DNA of 64,000 bases from Sneathiella sedimenti (GCF_017313765.1 NZ_JAFLNC010000004.1:186001-250000); one strand, 5' to 3'; counted from the stretch's first letter, positions 8,419-19,835 are shown. Notes: a model not told the origin generated them from the letters alone. Numbers and translations: made by a program.

Positions 8419-9693
8419 CTAGGCGCTGGCTTTTGTGTCGAAGCGGGCGTCTTCCATGTCGGCGCCGTCAAAGATGGCCCCGTTCAGTTTTGCGCCCCTG
8501 AAATTGGCGTCGATGAGGTTGGCGTCGGTCATGTTCGCGCCTTCGAGGTTGGCGCCCACAAAGCTCGCCGCTGACAGGTTGGCGGGCCATTTCTTGCCCA
8601 GGGGCTCCCCCTTGGGCCCTTTGAGGTCCACGGCGGTGAGAATGGCGCCCTTCATTTGCGCGTTCTTGAGGTTGGAGCGGGACAGGTTGACCCCCTCCAT
8701 CATCGCGTCGGTCAGGTCCACATCCTCCATGATGCATTGCGACATGTCGGACATCACGGTCTGGCAGCCGCGCATGATGGTGCCCTTGAGGTTGGCGCCC
8801 TTCATGGTCGCGCCACTCATGGCGCAGCCGGTAAAGTCCATGCCTGACAGGTCCATGCCCGACAGGTCGGCGCGCTCGCCTTTCAGGCCGTTGGTCTCGA
8901 CCCAGAGGAAATGCTTCTTGAGGATGCCCTGCAGGTTCGGCGGGAGCGGGGTGGATTCCTCCTCCGGAATCAGATGTGCGGCGGCGGCCTTGGATTTGGA
9001 GAAGTCGACATTCTCCAGCTTCGCGCCGTCGAGTTTCACATTGTCGAAATTGCAGCCCTCGACCTTGGCACCGGACAGGTCAACATTGCTGAGATCCGCC
9101 CCGGCAAGATCGGCGCCGGTCAGGTCGCAGCCCGCCATGTTAGAGCCCATGAAGCCCGCGCCATGCAGGTCCGCGTTTGATAGATTGGCCCCGCGCAGCT
9201 GGGAATAGGCGAAGTTCGCATTGCCGAGCGCCGCACCGGACAGGTTGGCGCCGTTGAGATTGGCTTTTTCCGCGACCACATCCTCCATTTCCGCATCGGA
9301 CAGGTCACTGGCGGGGAAGGTGACGGTTTCGCCGCCGGACAGTATGAGGGAGCCGCCGCGAAAATCCGCTTCCTGCAGGTTCGCGCCATTGAGTTTCGCG
9401 CCCTTCAGCTCCGCGCCGCGCAAATCGGCCCGGATCAGCAGGCTGTCGCGCATGTCCGCCTTGGTGAGGTCCGCGGCGTATAGATCGGCGGCAATCAGGT
9501 TGGCGCCCCGGAAAATGGTCCGCGAGAGCTTGCAGCCCGAGAGGCAGGATTTCTGGAGTTTCGCCCCGGCAAAATTCGCCCCGGTAAAATCGGCATGCTT
9601 GAAATTCGCGCGTGCCCCTTTCTTGGAGTCGGCGAGCCACCGTCCGTGGTCGGCAAGCATTTGCATAATTTCCTGTGGCGTCATTGTTGTCAT
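8419..9693 (-). CDS. Pentapeptide-repeat protein with two solenoid blocks
   Basis: 424 residues, mostly tandem A(D/N)LxX pentapeptides that fold in the family as a right-handed quadrilateral beta helix. Two blocks are visible: about residues 28-240 and 285-420. Each is preceded by a similar helical cap with L-x2-H-x2-W spacing (LADHGRWLADSKKG near residue 13 and LKKHFLWVETNGLKG near 258), suggesting internal duplication. A short non-repeat segment (SGGETVTFPAS) interrupts the first block. No signal peptide or membrane segment is seen. Some pentapeptide proteins mimic DNA and protect gyrase, but most are uncharacterised, and nothing here assigns a target. Confidence 0.88.
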   Translation of the reverse strand: MTTMTPQEIMQMLADHGRWLADSKKGARANFKHADFTGANFAGAKLQKSCLSGCKLSRTIFRGANLIAADLYAADLTKADMRDSLLIRADLRGAELKGAKLNGANLQEADFRGGSLILSGGETVTFPASDLSDAEMEDVVAEKANLNGANLSGAALGNANFAYSQLRGANLSNADLHGAGFMGSNMAGCDLTGADLAGADLSNVDLSGAKVEGCNFDNVKLDGAKLENVDFSKSKAAAAHLIPEEESTPLPPNLQGILKKHFLWVETNGLKGERADLSGMDLSGMDFTGCAMSGATMKGANLKGTIMRGCQTVMSDMSQCIMEDVDLTDAMMEGVNLSRSNLKNAQMKGAILTAVDLKGPKGEPLGKKWPANLSAASFVGANLEGANMTDANLIDANFRGAKLNGAIFDGADMEDARFDTKASA

Positions 9694-9867
9694 GCGGAGC
9701 TCTCTTTGGTCGAACCCTGTCTTGTCCGTGATAAGACTAGATTAACATTTTTCACACATACTTCAGGGGCAGTAACGGCCTGTCGTCTGGCTTTTATACC
9801 CAGACAAGGTTAATAGTTAGTTGCTATCTGCTGTTAAATGACGAATCAACGCCGGGGACGAATAGAA

Positions 9868-10125
9868 ATGTTTCAAGTGACGCAGGAGCAGGTCGATGCT
9901 CTTGAAATTTGGGTAAAGGACCGCCGCGAAGCCTATGTTCGCAAGGGGTTCCATCTGGCGGCGAACGCAGGGGCGACGCCGCTTGCATCATTCTCGGTGG
10001 ATGGCGGGCTGAAGCCGGAGGACCTGGAAAAATCAATCATGGAACTGCGCAAGGAATATGAACTGGCGGAAATGTTCCATAAGGACGCGAAACAGATGCT
10101 TCACGCCGGACGGCAGGGCGGCTGA
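9868..10125 (+). CDS. Small hypothetical protein, mainly helical
   Basis: An 85-residue charged protein beginning MFQVTQEQVDALEIWVKDRR, probably alpha-helical, cytoplasmic and unrecognised. A start at 9868 is preferred over the upstream in-frame ATG at 9838 because GGGGAC lies about 9 bases before it, while nothing resembling a ribosome site precedes 9838. It is convergent with the PilZ gene, with the two stops 2 bases apart. The upstream intergenic region holds a short hairpin, GTCTGG (9785-9790) pairing with CCAGAC (9800-9805). Confidence 0.6.
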   Translation: MFQVTQEQVDALEIWVKDRREAYVRKGFHLAANAGATPLASFSVDGGLKPEDLEKSIMELRKEYELAEMFHKDAKQMLHAGRQGG

Positions 10126-10127
10126 CG

Positions 10128-10466
10128 TCAGTTAACCACGTGGAAGCGTTCGCGGCGCTTCTTGGCCAGCAGGCCGGAAATCTTTTGGATCAGCGCCTGC
10201 TCCTTCTCTTCTGAAAACGCAAACTTCACCCCGACACCGTTCTCCATCTGGCGGACGATGCGGGCGGGGATGATCCCGACATTCTCGATCTCGAGCGTAA
10301 TTTCGGTCGCGTCGGGCAGGCGCATGTCCATCTGCAGCCCGGCCCCGCCGAGCGAGATATTGAGGATACGCGCGTGCAGGCGGCCGCCGTCATGGGCAAT
10401 CTCGGTCTCCCGGGCCAGTTCTACGCGGCGATGGGCGCGGCGGTTCTCGATATCGGATGCGGTCAT
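10128..10466 (-). CDS. PilZ-domain protein
   Basis: A 112-residue single-domain protein. The PilZ signature for cyclic di-GMP binding is present as RRAHRRVEL (RxxxR-type) followed by NISLGGAGL (the D/N-x-S-x-x-G motif). It therefore plausibly senses c-di-GMP; the partner cannot be told from sequence. The ATG at 10466 is chosen because GCAGGAG lies 6 bases upstream; a longer in-frame start at 10496 exists. The C-terminal tail is basic (AKKRRERFH). Confidence 0.85.
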   Translation of the reverse strand: MTASDIENRRAHRRVELARETEIAHDGGRLHARILNISLGGAGLQMDMRLPDATEITLEIENVGIIPARIVRQMENGVGVKFAFSEEKEQALIQKISGLLAKKRRERFHVVN

Positions 10467-10659
10467 CTTGGCTCCTGCGGGTGGGCCCGTCTTCACGGGC
10501 CGCAGCTGTTGTTAAACGGGCAGTCTCGCCGAGATTGGTTAATAAGTCGTTTGCAGTGCCGCTAAATCGCCATAAAGCAGGGATAGGAGGGCGGGCGTTA
10601 ACCTTTCATTTACTCTCTCGCTTTACTCTTGGGGAACAATTATCAGGAAAGGGTCCGTT

Positions 10660-10911
10660 ATGCGGCAACAGGAACTCACGTCTCTCGTCGAGGGATTGAA
10701 ATCCGAATTCTCGAAAGCGCCCCGGCTTAACCGCAAATCCATCGCGGACCGGGCAAACGGCGCCAACATCGCCGCGCTTGACCTGATACTTGAGACCACA
10801 AGCACGGAGCAGGAGGGGCCCGCGACGCGGGAACAGGCACAAACCCTGAAGGCACTGTCACATGAATTCAAGGAAATATCCGGCATCCTCGGCGGACTTC
10901 GCACCCGGTAA
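10660..10911 (+). CDS. Small hypothetical protein
   Basis: An 83-residue polar helical protein (MRQQELTSLVEGLKSEF at the start) with no recognisable domain, signal or membrane segment. AGGAAAGGG precedes the ATG by 6 bases. A near-match to the CtrA site, TTAA-N7-TTTA, lies at 10598-10612, about 50 bases upstream. It sits between the PilZ gene and a membrane-protein gene in a stretch of small orphans. Confidence 0.55.
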   Translation: MRQQELTSLVEGLKSEFSKAPRLNRKSIADRANGANIAALDLILETTSTEQEGPATREQAQTLKALSHEFKEISGILGGLRTR

Positions 10912-10992
10912 TCCGGGGGGCAGGGTCCCTGCGCGCAGATTTGCGGCCCGAGAGACGGGAATAGGGTTAAAATCTGGTTTGGCAAAGCTGCC

Positions 10993-11020
10993 GAATATGT
11001 TACATCTGCTGTGCATATTC
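10993..11020. repeat. Inverted repeat upstream of a membrane-protein gene
   Basis: GAATATG (10993-10999) and CATATTC (11014-11020) are perfect inverted copies 14 bases apart, about 50 bases before the gene at 11070. The spacing suits a dimeric repressor site; there is no T-run, so it is not an obvious terminator. Confidence 0.4.
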
Positions 11021-11069
11021 CGGATAGTCGGCGCTCGTCGCGTTTCCATTGAATGTTGAATAGTAGAAA

Positions 11070-11675
11070 ATGCCGCTCGTATCTGACCTGAAAGAAAAAC
11101 TGACATCCCTTTGGCAAGCCGTGCTCACCCGCACCAGGGCCAGTTCCTGGACGGAGCGGGCAATTGTTGCCGCGCCGGTACTGGCGTCGTTGCTGGTCGC
11201 CGGGGTGACATTGCTGCTCGATATCTTCCTCCGCGGTATGACCGGGCTGGGGTGGATCTTCTCGCTTCTCGGCACGGCCGGGCTTCTCCTCGTCTTCTTT
11301 GCGCCGCTGGCCTATGTCGGCGTCTACCTCTACAAGCGCGTCTGGCACCGGTTGAAAGAGCGGCGCTTCATGGATGCGCTCTGGATCGGGCTTTATCTGC
11401 CCCATGCCTTCGCCGTGCTGATCGTCGTGATTGCCCAGCTGGAGGGATCGGAGAATATCACCAGCCTCTCCGCCGCGATCATCACCTGGGCGATGCTGAG
11501 CCTGTTGCTCTCGCCGTTCAGCGTGCTGCTGACCCTGCTGGTCTGGTCCTACCTGCCGAAGGAAATCCGCCTGCCGAGGGAGCTGTTGCAGCTCCCCTCG
11601 CGCCTTAACGCCCGCGGCCAGAACCTCCTCGCCCCGCCTGCACCGAAAGACGACAGCGACGCTTTGCGGACCTGA
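11070..11675 (+). CDS. Uncharacterised integral membrane protein
   Basis: 201 residues with about four hydrophobic segments: roughly residues 28-48, 58-85, 105-125 and 135-160. A short cytoplasmic-looking N-terminus precedes them and a polar, proline-containing C-terminal tail follows. I do not recognise a family. There is no signal peptide apart from the first membrane segment. It stands alone, 264 bases before the acyl-CoA dehydrogenase, with inverted repeats on both sides. Codon usage is host-like, which supports a real gene. Confidence 0.65.
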   Translation: MPLVSDLKEKLTSLWQAVLTRTRASSWTERAIVAAPVLASLLVAGVTLLLDIFLRGMTGLGWIFSLLGTAGLLLVFFAPLAYVGVYLYKRVWHRLKERRFMDALWIGLYLPHAFAVLIVVIAQLEGSENITSLSAAIITWAMLSLLLSPFSVLLTLLVWSYLPKEIRLPRELLQLPSRLNARGQNLLAPPAPKDDSDALRT

Positions 11676-11803
11676 AGTCGGACGTTTTCATCATAGTTCG
11701 GGCGACTGGGTCCTCCGCCAGCGTGGGATTTTTATAGAATTATCGCAGCCCTGCCACCAGTTCCTCCCGCTGCACTTCCCGCTTTACTTTGATCGCTAAT
11801 ATG

Positions 11804-11854
11804 TGCAGAATTTTGCGTCGATAAAACAAGAACAAGCAGACGCAAAAAACTGCA
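11804..11854. repeat. Long inverted repeat upstream of the acyl-CoA dehydrogenase gene
   Basis: Two 16-base arms at 11804-11819 and 11839-11854 are inverted copies with 14 of 16 positions pairing. The two mismatches are adjacent A-A pairs in the middle of the stem. The 19-base loop is AC/A-rich, and AT-rich sequence follows before the gene start at 11940. It may be an operator, a leader hairpin or a terminator of the upstream gene. No clear T-run follows on the + strand. Confidence 0.55.
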
Positions 11855-11939
11855 TAAATAACAATAAATTATAGCGACGTCCGGCGACCGAGACAGGGGC
11901 CGGGTGACGTTCAAAATCCCGAGAAGAAGGAGCAGGAAA

Positions 11940-13175
11940 ATGGCCGCTATTGCGTTCGAACTCCCCGAGTCAGTGGAACAGGTACGCGACGGAATTCGCG
12001 CGTTCGCCGAGCAGGAGGTGATCCCCCGGCATGAGAGGAACCGTGATCTTCTGGAAAATCCGCGCCTGAAATATGACGAGGACGGGCGCCTCTCCGCGCC
12101 GGTGCGGGCGCTGATCAAGGAAATCCGCATGGCCTCGGCCGAGGCGGGCTATTACCATATGTGCGTGCCGGAGGCGCTGGGTGGCGGCGGTTTCGGCATG
12201 CAGGCCTATTACGCCTGCTGGGAGGAGCTGTTCCATACCTGCGGGCCGCAGAACTGGATGATGCTCTATGCGTTGTCGCATTGGGCCTTCGGGCCGAGCC
12301 GGCTGCTCGAGAAGGTGACAGATCGCGCGCGGGACGAGATTCTGGGCCCGCTCATGTCCGGCGAGAAATCCATGTGCTTCGGCCTGTCCGAGCCGGGGGC
12401 GGGCTCCGACGCCTCGATGATCAAGACACGCGCCCGCAAGGACGGGGACGGCTGGGTCATCAACGGGCGCAAGATCTGGACCTCCAACGCGCCGATCGCC
12501 GATTACTGCGTGCTGTTCGCGGTGACCGATGCGGAAAAGGCGGCGGCGAAAAAGGGCGGCATTTCCGCCTTCATCGTGCCGACGGACGCGCCCGGCTTTG
12601 TGATGCAGCGCGTCGTCAAGCTGTTCGGCCATATCGGCGGGGACGAGGCGGAGCTGGTGTTCGAGGATTTGCGGGTCGAGCCCTGGCAGGTTGTCGGCGA
12701 ACTGGACAACGGCTTCGGGGCGGCGCTCTACGGGGTGTCGCTCGGGCGGATCTATAACTCGGCCCGCGCGGTGGGGTTGGGGCGCTGGTCGGTGGAGCTG
12801 GCGCTTGAATACGCCAAGCAGCGCATCGCCTTTGGCAAACCGATTGCGGAGTATCAGGGGGTGAGTTTCCCGCTCGCCACCGCCGCGACGGAGCTGCATG
12901 CCGCCCATCTGATGGGGCTGAACGCGACGAAACTCCTCGATCAGGGGGAGGCCGCGATCAAGGAACTCTCTATGACCAAGGCCTATTCGGTGCAGGTCGG
13001 GCTCAAGGCCGTCGATCAGGCGATGCAGGCCCACGGCGCGATGGGGCTGACCAACGAGGTCGGCCTCGCCGAGGCATGGCAATACTTGCGCATTATCAAT
13101 ATCGCCGACGGCTCCAACGAGATCCTGAACAAGACCATCGCGCAGAGACTACTGAAAGGCGACGTGGATTTGTGA
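11940..13175 (+). CDS. Acyl-CoA dehydrogenase family protein
   Basis: A 411-residue FAD-dependent enzyme oxidising acyl-CoA to enoyl-CoA, typically in fatty-acid or branched-chain catabolism. The family motif CFGLSEPGAGSDASMI is near residue 140, and a C-terminal QAHGAMGLTNEVGLAE with RIINIADGSNEILNKTIAQ completes the fold. The region normally carrying the catalytic Glu was not resolved, so substrate class is open. AAGGAGCAGGA precedes the ATG at 11940, so the upstream GTG frame extension is rejected. It is a single gene followed by tRNA-Gln. Confidence 0.93.
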   Translation: MAAIAFELPESVEQVRDGIRAFAEQEVIPRHERNRDLLENPRLKYDEDGRLSAPVRALIKEIRMASAEAGYYHMCVPEALGGGGFGMQAYYACWEELFHTCGPQNWMMLYALSHWAFGPSRLLEKVTDRARDEILGPLMSGEKSMCFGLSEPGAGSDASMIKTRARKDGDGWVINGRKIWTSNAPIADYCVLFAVTDAEKAAAKKGGISAFIVPTDAPGFVMQRVVKLFGHIGGDEAELVFEDLRVEPWQVVGELDNGFGAALYGVSLGRIYNSARAVGLGRWSVELALEYAKQRIAFGKPIAEYQGVSFPLATAATELHAAHLMGLNATKLLDQGEAAIKELSMTKAYSVQVGLKAVDQAMQAHGAMGLTNEVGLAEAWQYLRIINIADGSNEILNKTIAQRLLKGDVDL

Positions 13176-13197
13176 GGGAGGAGTGGGCAGCGAAAGT

Positions 13198-13272
13198 TGG
13201 CTGGGGAACCAGGACTCGAACCTGGATTGACGGAGTCAGAGTCCGCTGTCCTACCATTAGACGATTCCCCAT
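13198..13272 (-). tRNA. tRNA-Gln (anticodon CUG)
   Basis: On the - strand this is a 75-base cloverleaf with acceptor TGGGGAA/TTCCCCA, discriminator G and encoded CCA. The anticodon stem GCGGA/TCCGT encloses CTCTGAC, giving anticodon CTG (reads CAG). The T arm CCAGGTTCGAATCCTGG is perfect. It lies 23 bases after the acyl-CoA dehydrogenase stop, in opposite orientation. Confidence 0.95.
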
Positions 13273-13461
13273 CCTGAAAAAACTGGATGTGATTTTCCAG
13301 AACCTAATAACGAACATTGAACACTGCGTCAAGCGTTGTGGCTCTCATCCTTTTTATATCTGTCCGGCCGGGTTTCTTTTGGATTTGTGATATCGCCTGC
13401 CGCGCAGGTCGGGAGTGGTTTTCGCGCCAATTGTTCCGGCAGGCGCTGCGGGTTTCGGGCT

Positions 13462-14625
13462 TTACATATTGATTCCGCGTCGGAAAATTTCTGATGCGGT
13501 GCTGTCAAGCTGGCTGGCACAGGCGGCAAAGCACGCCAGCCAGTCCTCGCCAAGCGATCGCTTCTGCGTGATCAGGTAACGGGCAATATCCCGTAAAATG
13601 GAGATGTCGACATGATCAATGTCTTTCGTTACCACGGGCTTATGCTTCCCGTCATAGCGATAGGACAAGGCGCAGGAAAATTTTTGGCCGATATCTTCGT
13701 TGAAGGCTTCCACAGACTTTCTGTATTTCTCCTCGAGGGTTTGCAGCGTCGCTTCCGTGGCCGCGATTTCGGTTCGTTTGTGCTTATAGGTATTTACCAG
13801 ATAGCGGGAGGCCAGCCCCGGTGCCGACTCGGGCCCAGTGTAGGGATTGCCGGTTTCCGCCATCTGATCCAGATGCTGATCCCACCATTGTCCGATAACT
13901 CTGATGACGGCCATTTCGTCAATATCCAGGGAACGATTGACCCTGATTGGCAACATTTTATCCAGCTTCTCATAATCGATGCGGGTTGCGTTGCAAAAGG
14001 CCCGGGCTATGTCTCTTTTGTGCTTATTATAAGAAATAAGCTCCACATCCGCGAAATTATTCACCAGAAGGTAGGAAAGGGCGATGTGGGGGTGCTCTCC
14101 CCTGTCCCGGATATAGGTCTCGATGGATTGGGCCTTTAAATTGCCTTCCAGCCTCATTTCATGGGCATAGAGAGAAAAAAGAAAGTCGATCGGGTCCCGG
14201 ACATAGGCAATGATTTTCAGCTCAATATGGTATTTTTCAACGAAGGCCTTTAACGCGGCAACGGTAACATCATTGAGGACGATGGCTTCGCTGGAAATGA
14301 TAACCGTCTTGTACCGGTTTTTGAAATAGCGATGATATAGTCTTTTCTCCCTTGCATATTGATGTATCAGGCGATGCAGTCTTCGTCCCGTTTTCGGGGG
14401 ACGCAGGAAATGGTTCAGATAAAGCCGTAATCTTTCGCCGTTTCCGGATCCAATATTATACTTGATACTCTCCGGGTTGCCTTTCTCATAGAAGATGCCC
14501 TGTCGGGCAAGTCCCGCTGCATTATTGGCAAGCCAGGATTGCAGCGCAGAAGAGCCGGTTTTAACAAACCCGACATGCAGTATCAAACGCCTGCTGCTCG
14601 GGCCTTTGACCAAATTCAATATCAC
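13462..14625 (-). CDS. Sulfotransferase-like P-loop protein
   Basis: A 387-residue protein with the two nucleotide-binding motifs of the PAPS-dependent sulfotransferase family. The 5'-phosphosulfate loop is ILHVGFVKTGSSALQ near residue 15, and the 3'-phosphate motif is IIAYVRDPIDFLFSLYAHEM near residue 140. In bacteria such enzymes sulfate surface polysaccharides or lipids; the acceptor here is unknown. The C-terminal half is not recognisable. Base composition is visibly more AT-rich than the neighbours, and the gene lies next to tRNA-Gln in a stretch with AT-rich flanks, so acquisition by transfer is plausible. Confidence 0.8.
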   Translation of the reverse strand: MILNLVKGPSSRRLILHVGFVKTGSSALQSWLANNAAGLARQGIFYEKGNPESIKYNIGSGNGERLRLYLNHFLRPPKTGRRLHRLIHQYAREKRLYHRYFKNRYKTVIISSEAIVLNDVTVAALKAFVEKYHIELKIIAYVRDPIDFLFSLYAHEMRLEGNLKAQSIETYIRDRGEHPHIALSYLLVNNFADVELISYNKHKRDIARAFCNATRIDYEKLDKMLPIRVNRSLDIDEMAVIRVIGQWWDQHLDQMAETGNPYTGPESAPGLASRYLVNTYKHKRTEIAATEATLQTLEEKYRKSVEAFNEDIGQKFSCALSYRYDGKHKPVVTKDIDHVDISILRDIARYLITQKRSLGEDWLACFAACASQLDSTASEIFRRGINM

Positions 14626-14674
14626 AACTGGAACTCACGTAGCTATTAGTCCAGGTTGTTTCTATTTTTTTTAA

Positions 14675-14683
14675 AGTATATCA
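14675..14683 (-). promoter_or_regulatory. Candidate extended -10 promoter of the sulfotransferase gene
   Basis: Read on the - strand this is TGATATACT, the extended -10 pattern, about 50 bases upstream of the start at 14625. It is the same nonamer as the candidate phaC promoter, and in both places it is followed by a run of A on the - strand. Confidence 0.4.
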
Positions 14684-14893
14684 TAGTTGTGTGAAATATA
14701 AAAGCACAGGTTGATCCTGAAAAATTCTAAACAACTCGATACCGGATCCGGGCCGGAACCTGTCAACACCCTTAAATCCGGGCAGGGCAAAAATATATAT
14801 ATGAACCTTCAGTCGAAAACTGCTAACATTGGGAAAAGGGAGTGCGGCCTTAGCTGTCGCGCCCGCAGATTATTTACCTGGAGGTAGTCCTGG

Positions 14894-16009
14894 GTGGCAA
14901 CAACACAACCCCGGAGAACAGACAAGAGTGACCGCAGAAGATATCGACGTAATTTCAACAATGGCAGGGATTCCTCGTCCGACATATTCGGAGCGCTGGA
15001 TCTTGGGACCAATAACTGCCGGCTGCTGATCGCGAAGCAGCAGGGCAAGGGATTTCGCGTCATCGATAGCTTTTCGCGGATCGTGCGGCTTGGCGAGGGC
15101 GTCAGTCTCACCGGCCAGCTATCCGAGGCGGCGATTGAGAGAACGGTAGAGGCGCTCGGCATCTGCGCGGACAAGATGCGTCGTGCCGGTGTCACCCATA
15201 TGCGCTGCGTCGCGACGGAGGTCTGCCGCAAGGCGGACAACAGCGAGGATTTTCTCGACCGCGTGCGCATTGATTGCGGGATCGAGCTCGATATCATCTC
15301 AACGGCGGAAGAGGCGGCGCTGGCGGCGGAGGGCTGCGGCCCGCTTATCGATTACCGGCATCAGAACGCGCTGGTGTTCGACATCGGTGGCGGCAGTACG
15401 GAGCTGGTCTGGCTCGGCCTCAAGGGGCGCAAGCAGAGCGAGGTTCTGGGCTGGATGTCCATTCCCGTCGGCGTGGTCACCCTGACCGAGCGGCACGGCG
15501 GGATGCAGGTTTCCCCGGCGGCCTATGCCGAGATGATCACCGACGTCTGCCAACATGTCGATGAGTTCGAGGCGGCGCACGGAATCGCCGGGCAGATTCG
15601 GGACGGCCGTGTGCAGATGCTGGGCACCTCCGGCACGGTGACGACACTTGCGGGGGTGCATTTCGGGCTGGAACGCTACAGCCGGCGCCGGGTTGACGGG
15701 GCGTGGCTCAATACCTCCGCGATGATCGATATCTGTCACCGGCTGTCGACCAGCGATTACGAGACGCGGAAGAAGGAACCCTGTATCGGGGAGGAACGGG
15801 CCGATCTGGTCGTGTCCGGCTGCGCAATTGTTGAGGCGATGCACAGCCGCTGGCCAGTGAAGAAACTGCGGGTTGCCGATCGCGGCCTGCGCGAGGGAAT
15901 GCTGCTCGGCATGATGCGGCGGGCCACGCGGGACCGCCGACGAGCGGCAGAGGCAGCAGCGCGACAGCGTAAACAGAAGGCGGCGAGGGAGCCGAAGGCA
16001 GCGACATGA
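14894..16009 (+). CDS. Ppx/GppA family phosphatase
   Basis: 371 residues of the exopolyphosphatase/guanosine-pentaphosphatase family (actin-like ATPase fold). ALDLGTNNCRLLIA near residue 34 and the second phosphate motif VFDIGGGSTELVW near 160 are diagnostic. The protein is shorter than two-domain Ppx, ending after the core with a basic Arg/Lys/Ala tail. Polyphosphate and pppGpp are the family substrates; which applies cannot be decided. The start is GTG with GGAGG 9 bases upstream. It overlaps rlmE by 4 bases (ATGA), a common alphaproteobacterial pairing. Confidence 0.9.
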   Translation: MATTQPRRTDKSDRRRYRRNFNNGRDSSSDIFGALDLGTNNCRLLIAKQQGKGFRVIDSFSRIVRLGEGVSLTGQLSEAAIERTVEALGICADKMRRAGVTHMRCVATEVCRKADNSEDFLDRVRIDCGIELDIISTAEEAALAAEGCGPLIDYRHQNALVFDIGGGSTELVWLGLKGRKQSEVLGWMSIPVGVVTLTERHGGMQVSPAAYAEMITDVCQHVDEFEAAHGIAGQIRDGRVQMLGTSGTVTTLAGVHFGLERYSRRRVDGAWLNTSAMIDICHRLSTSDYETRKKEPCIGEERADLVVSGCAIVEAMHSRWPVKKLRVADRGLREGMLLGMMRRATRDRRRAAEAAARQRKQKAAREPKAAT

Positions 16010-16752
16010 GTAATGGACCGAAACGACCCGGCGGCAAGAGTGGCAGCGGCACCGGCATGACCGGGCGGCTGCTCCACACCAAGGTGAAGTCGGCGCGGGG
16101 GCGCAAGACCTCCTCCACCAACTGGCTGCAGCGGCAGCTGAATGACCCCTATGTGGCGGAAGCCCGGACGCGGGGCCTGCGCAGCCGTGCGGCGTTCAAG
16201 CTGATGCAGCTTGATGAGCGCTACAAGCTTCTCAAATCCGGCGATTCGGTGGTCGATCTCGGCGCGGCGCCGGGCGGTTGGACCCAGGTCGCGGTGGATC
16301 GCGTCGGCGCCGAGAAGGGCAAGGGGCAGGTGCTCGCCGTCGATATCCTGGAGATGGAGCCGATGTCCGGCGCCCAGATCATGCAGCTCGACTTCACCGA
16401 GGAGGGCGCCGATGACAAGGTGAAAGCCGCCCTCGGCGGGCCCGCGAATGCGGTTATCTCCGACATGGCCGCGCCAACGACGGGCCATAAGCAGACCGAT
16501 CATTTGCGCATTGTCTTCATGTGCGAACTCGCGCTCGCCTTCGCCATTGACGTGCTCGCGCCGGACGGGGTGTTTATCGCCAAGGTTCTCAAGGGCGGCA
16601 CGGAAAACGACCTTCTGGAGCAGATGAAGAAGAATTTCACCCATGTCCGTCACGCCAAGCCCGAGGCCAGCCGCGCCGACAGCCGCGAGGCCTATGTTAT
16701 CGCCACCGGTTTCCGCGGGAAAAACGACGCGGAAGAGGACGAAACAGCGTAA
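16006..16752 (+). CDS. rlmE: 23S rRNA (uridine-2'-O)-methyltransferase RlmE
   Basis: A 248-residue FtsJ/RrmJ-type SAM methyltransferase that 2'-O-methylates U2552 of 23S rRNA during late large-subunit assembly. LGAAPGGWTQV is the SAM-binding motif. Candidates for the K-D-K-E catalytic tetrad are SRAAFKLMQLDE, ISDMAAPTTGH, FIAKVLKGG and the Glu in the C-terminal DSREAYVIATGF. The N-terminal 40 residues are basic and rich in Gly/Arg, extending the protein beyond the E. coli enzyme. The ATG overlaps the ppx/gppA stop, which implies translational coupling. Confidence 0.95.
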   Translation: MSNGPKRPGGKSGSGTGMTGRLLHTKVKSARGRKTSSTNWLQRQLNDPYVAEARTRGLRSRAAFKLMQLDERYKLLKSGDSVVDLGAAPGGWTQVAVDRVGAEKGKGQVLAVDILEMEPMSGAQIMQLDFTEEGADDKVKAALGGPANAVISDMAAPTTGHKQTDHLRIVFMCELALAFAIDVLAPDGVFIAKVLKGGTENDLLEQMKKNFTHVRHAKPEASRADSREAYVIATGFRGKNDAEEDETA

Positions 16753-16886
16753 TTCCGCAACTCCCAAAAAAATGTAATTCCGGTAATTTTCGCCCTATTA
16801 ATTTTGAAATCTGCCTGTATGATTGCGCGGCAATTCCATAGATCAAACTGTTGGTAGCTGTGTAGTTCTGCACCGGCCGGGAATGA

Positions 16887-19696
<2,810 letters not shown>

Positions 19697-19835
19697 TTGC
19701 CCTCCGCCAGGTTGCCGTGCTCACCATCTCGTGAATCGGATTGCCGATTTTATTCGGTATAATGTAATCCGAAACAGCGGATGGACCGTATAGACCTGAA
19801 AAGCGCCAGAAAGATAATGGGAGAGGTTGAAGACA

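Noticed and set aside
10598-10612. CtrA binding site upstream of a small orphan gene
   Set aside because: TTAA-N7-TTTA is one base off the consensus TTAA-N7-TTAA; such near-matches are common by chance.
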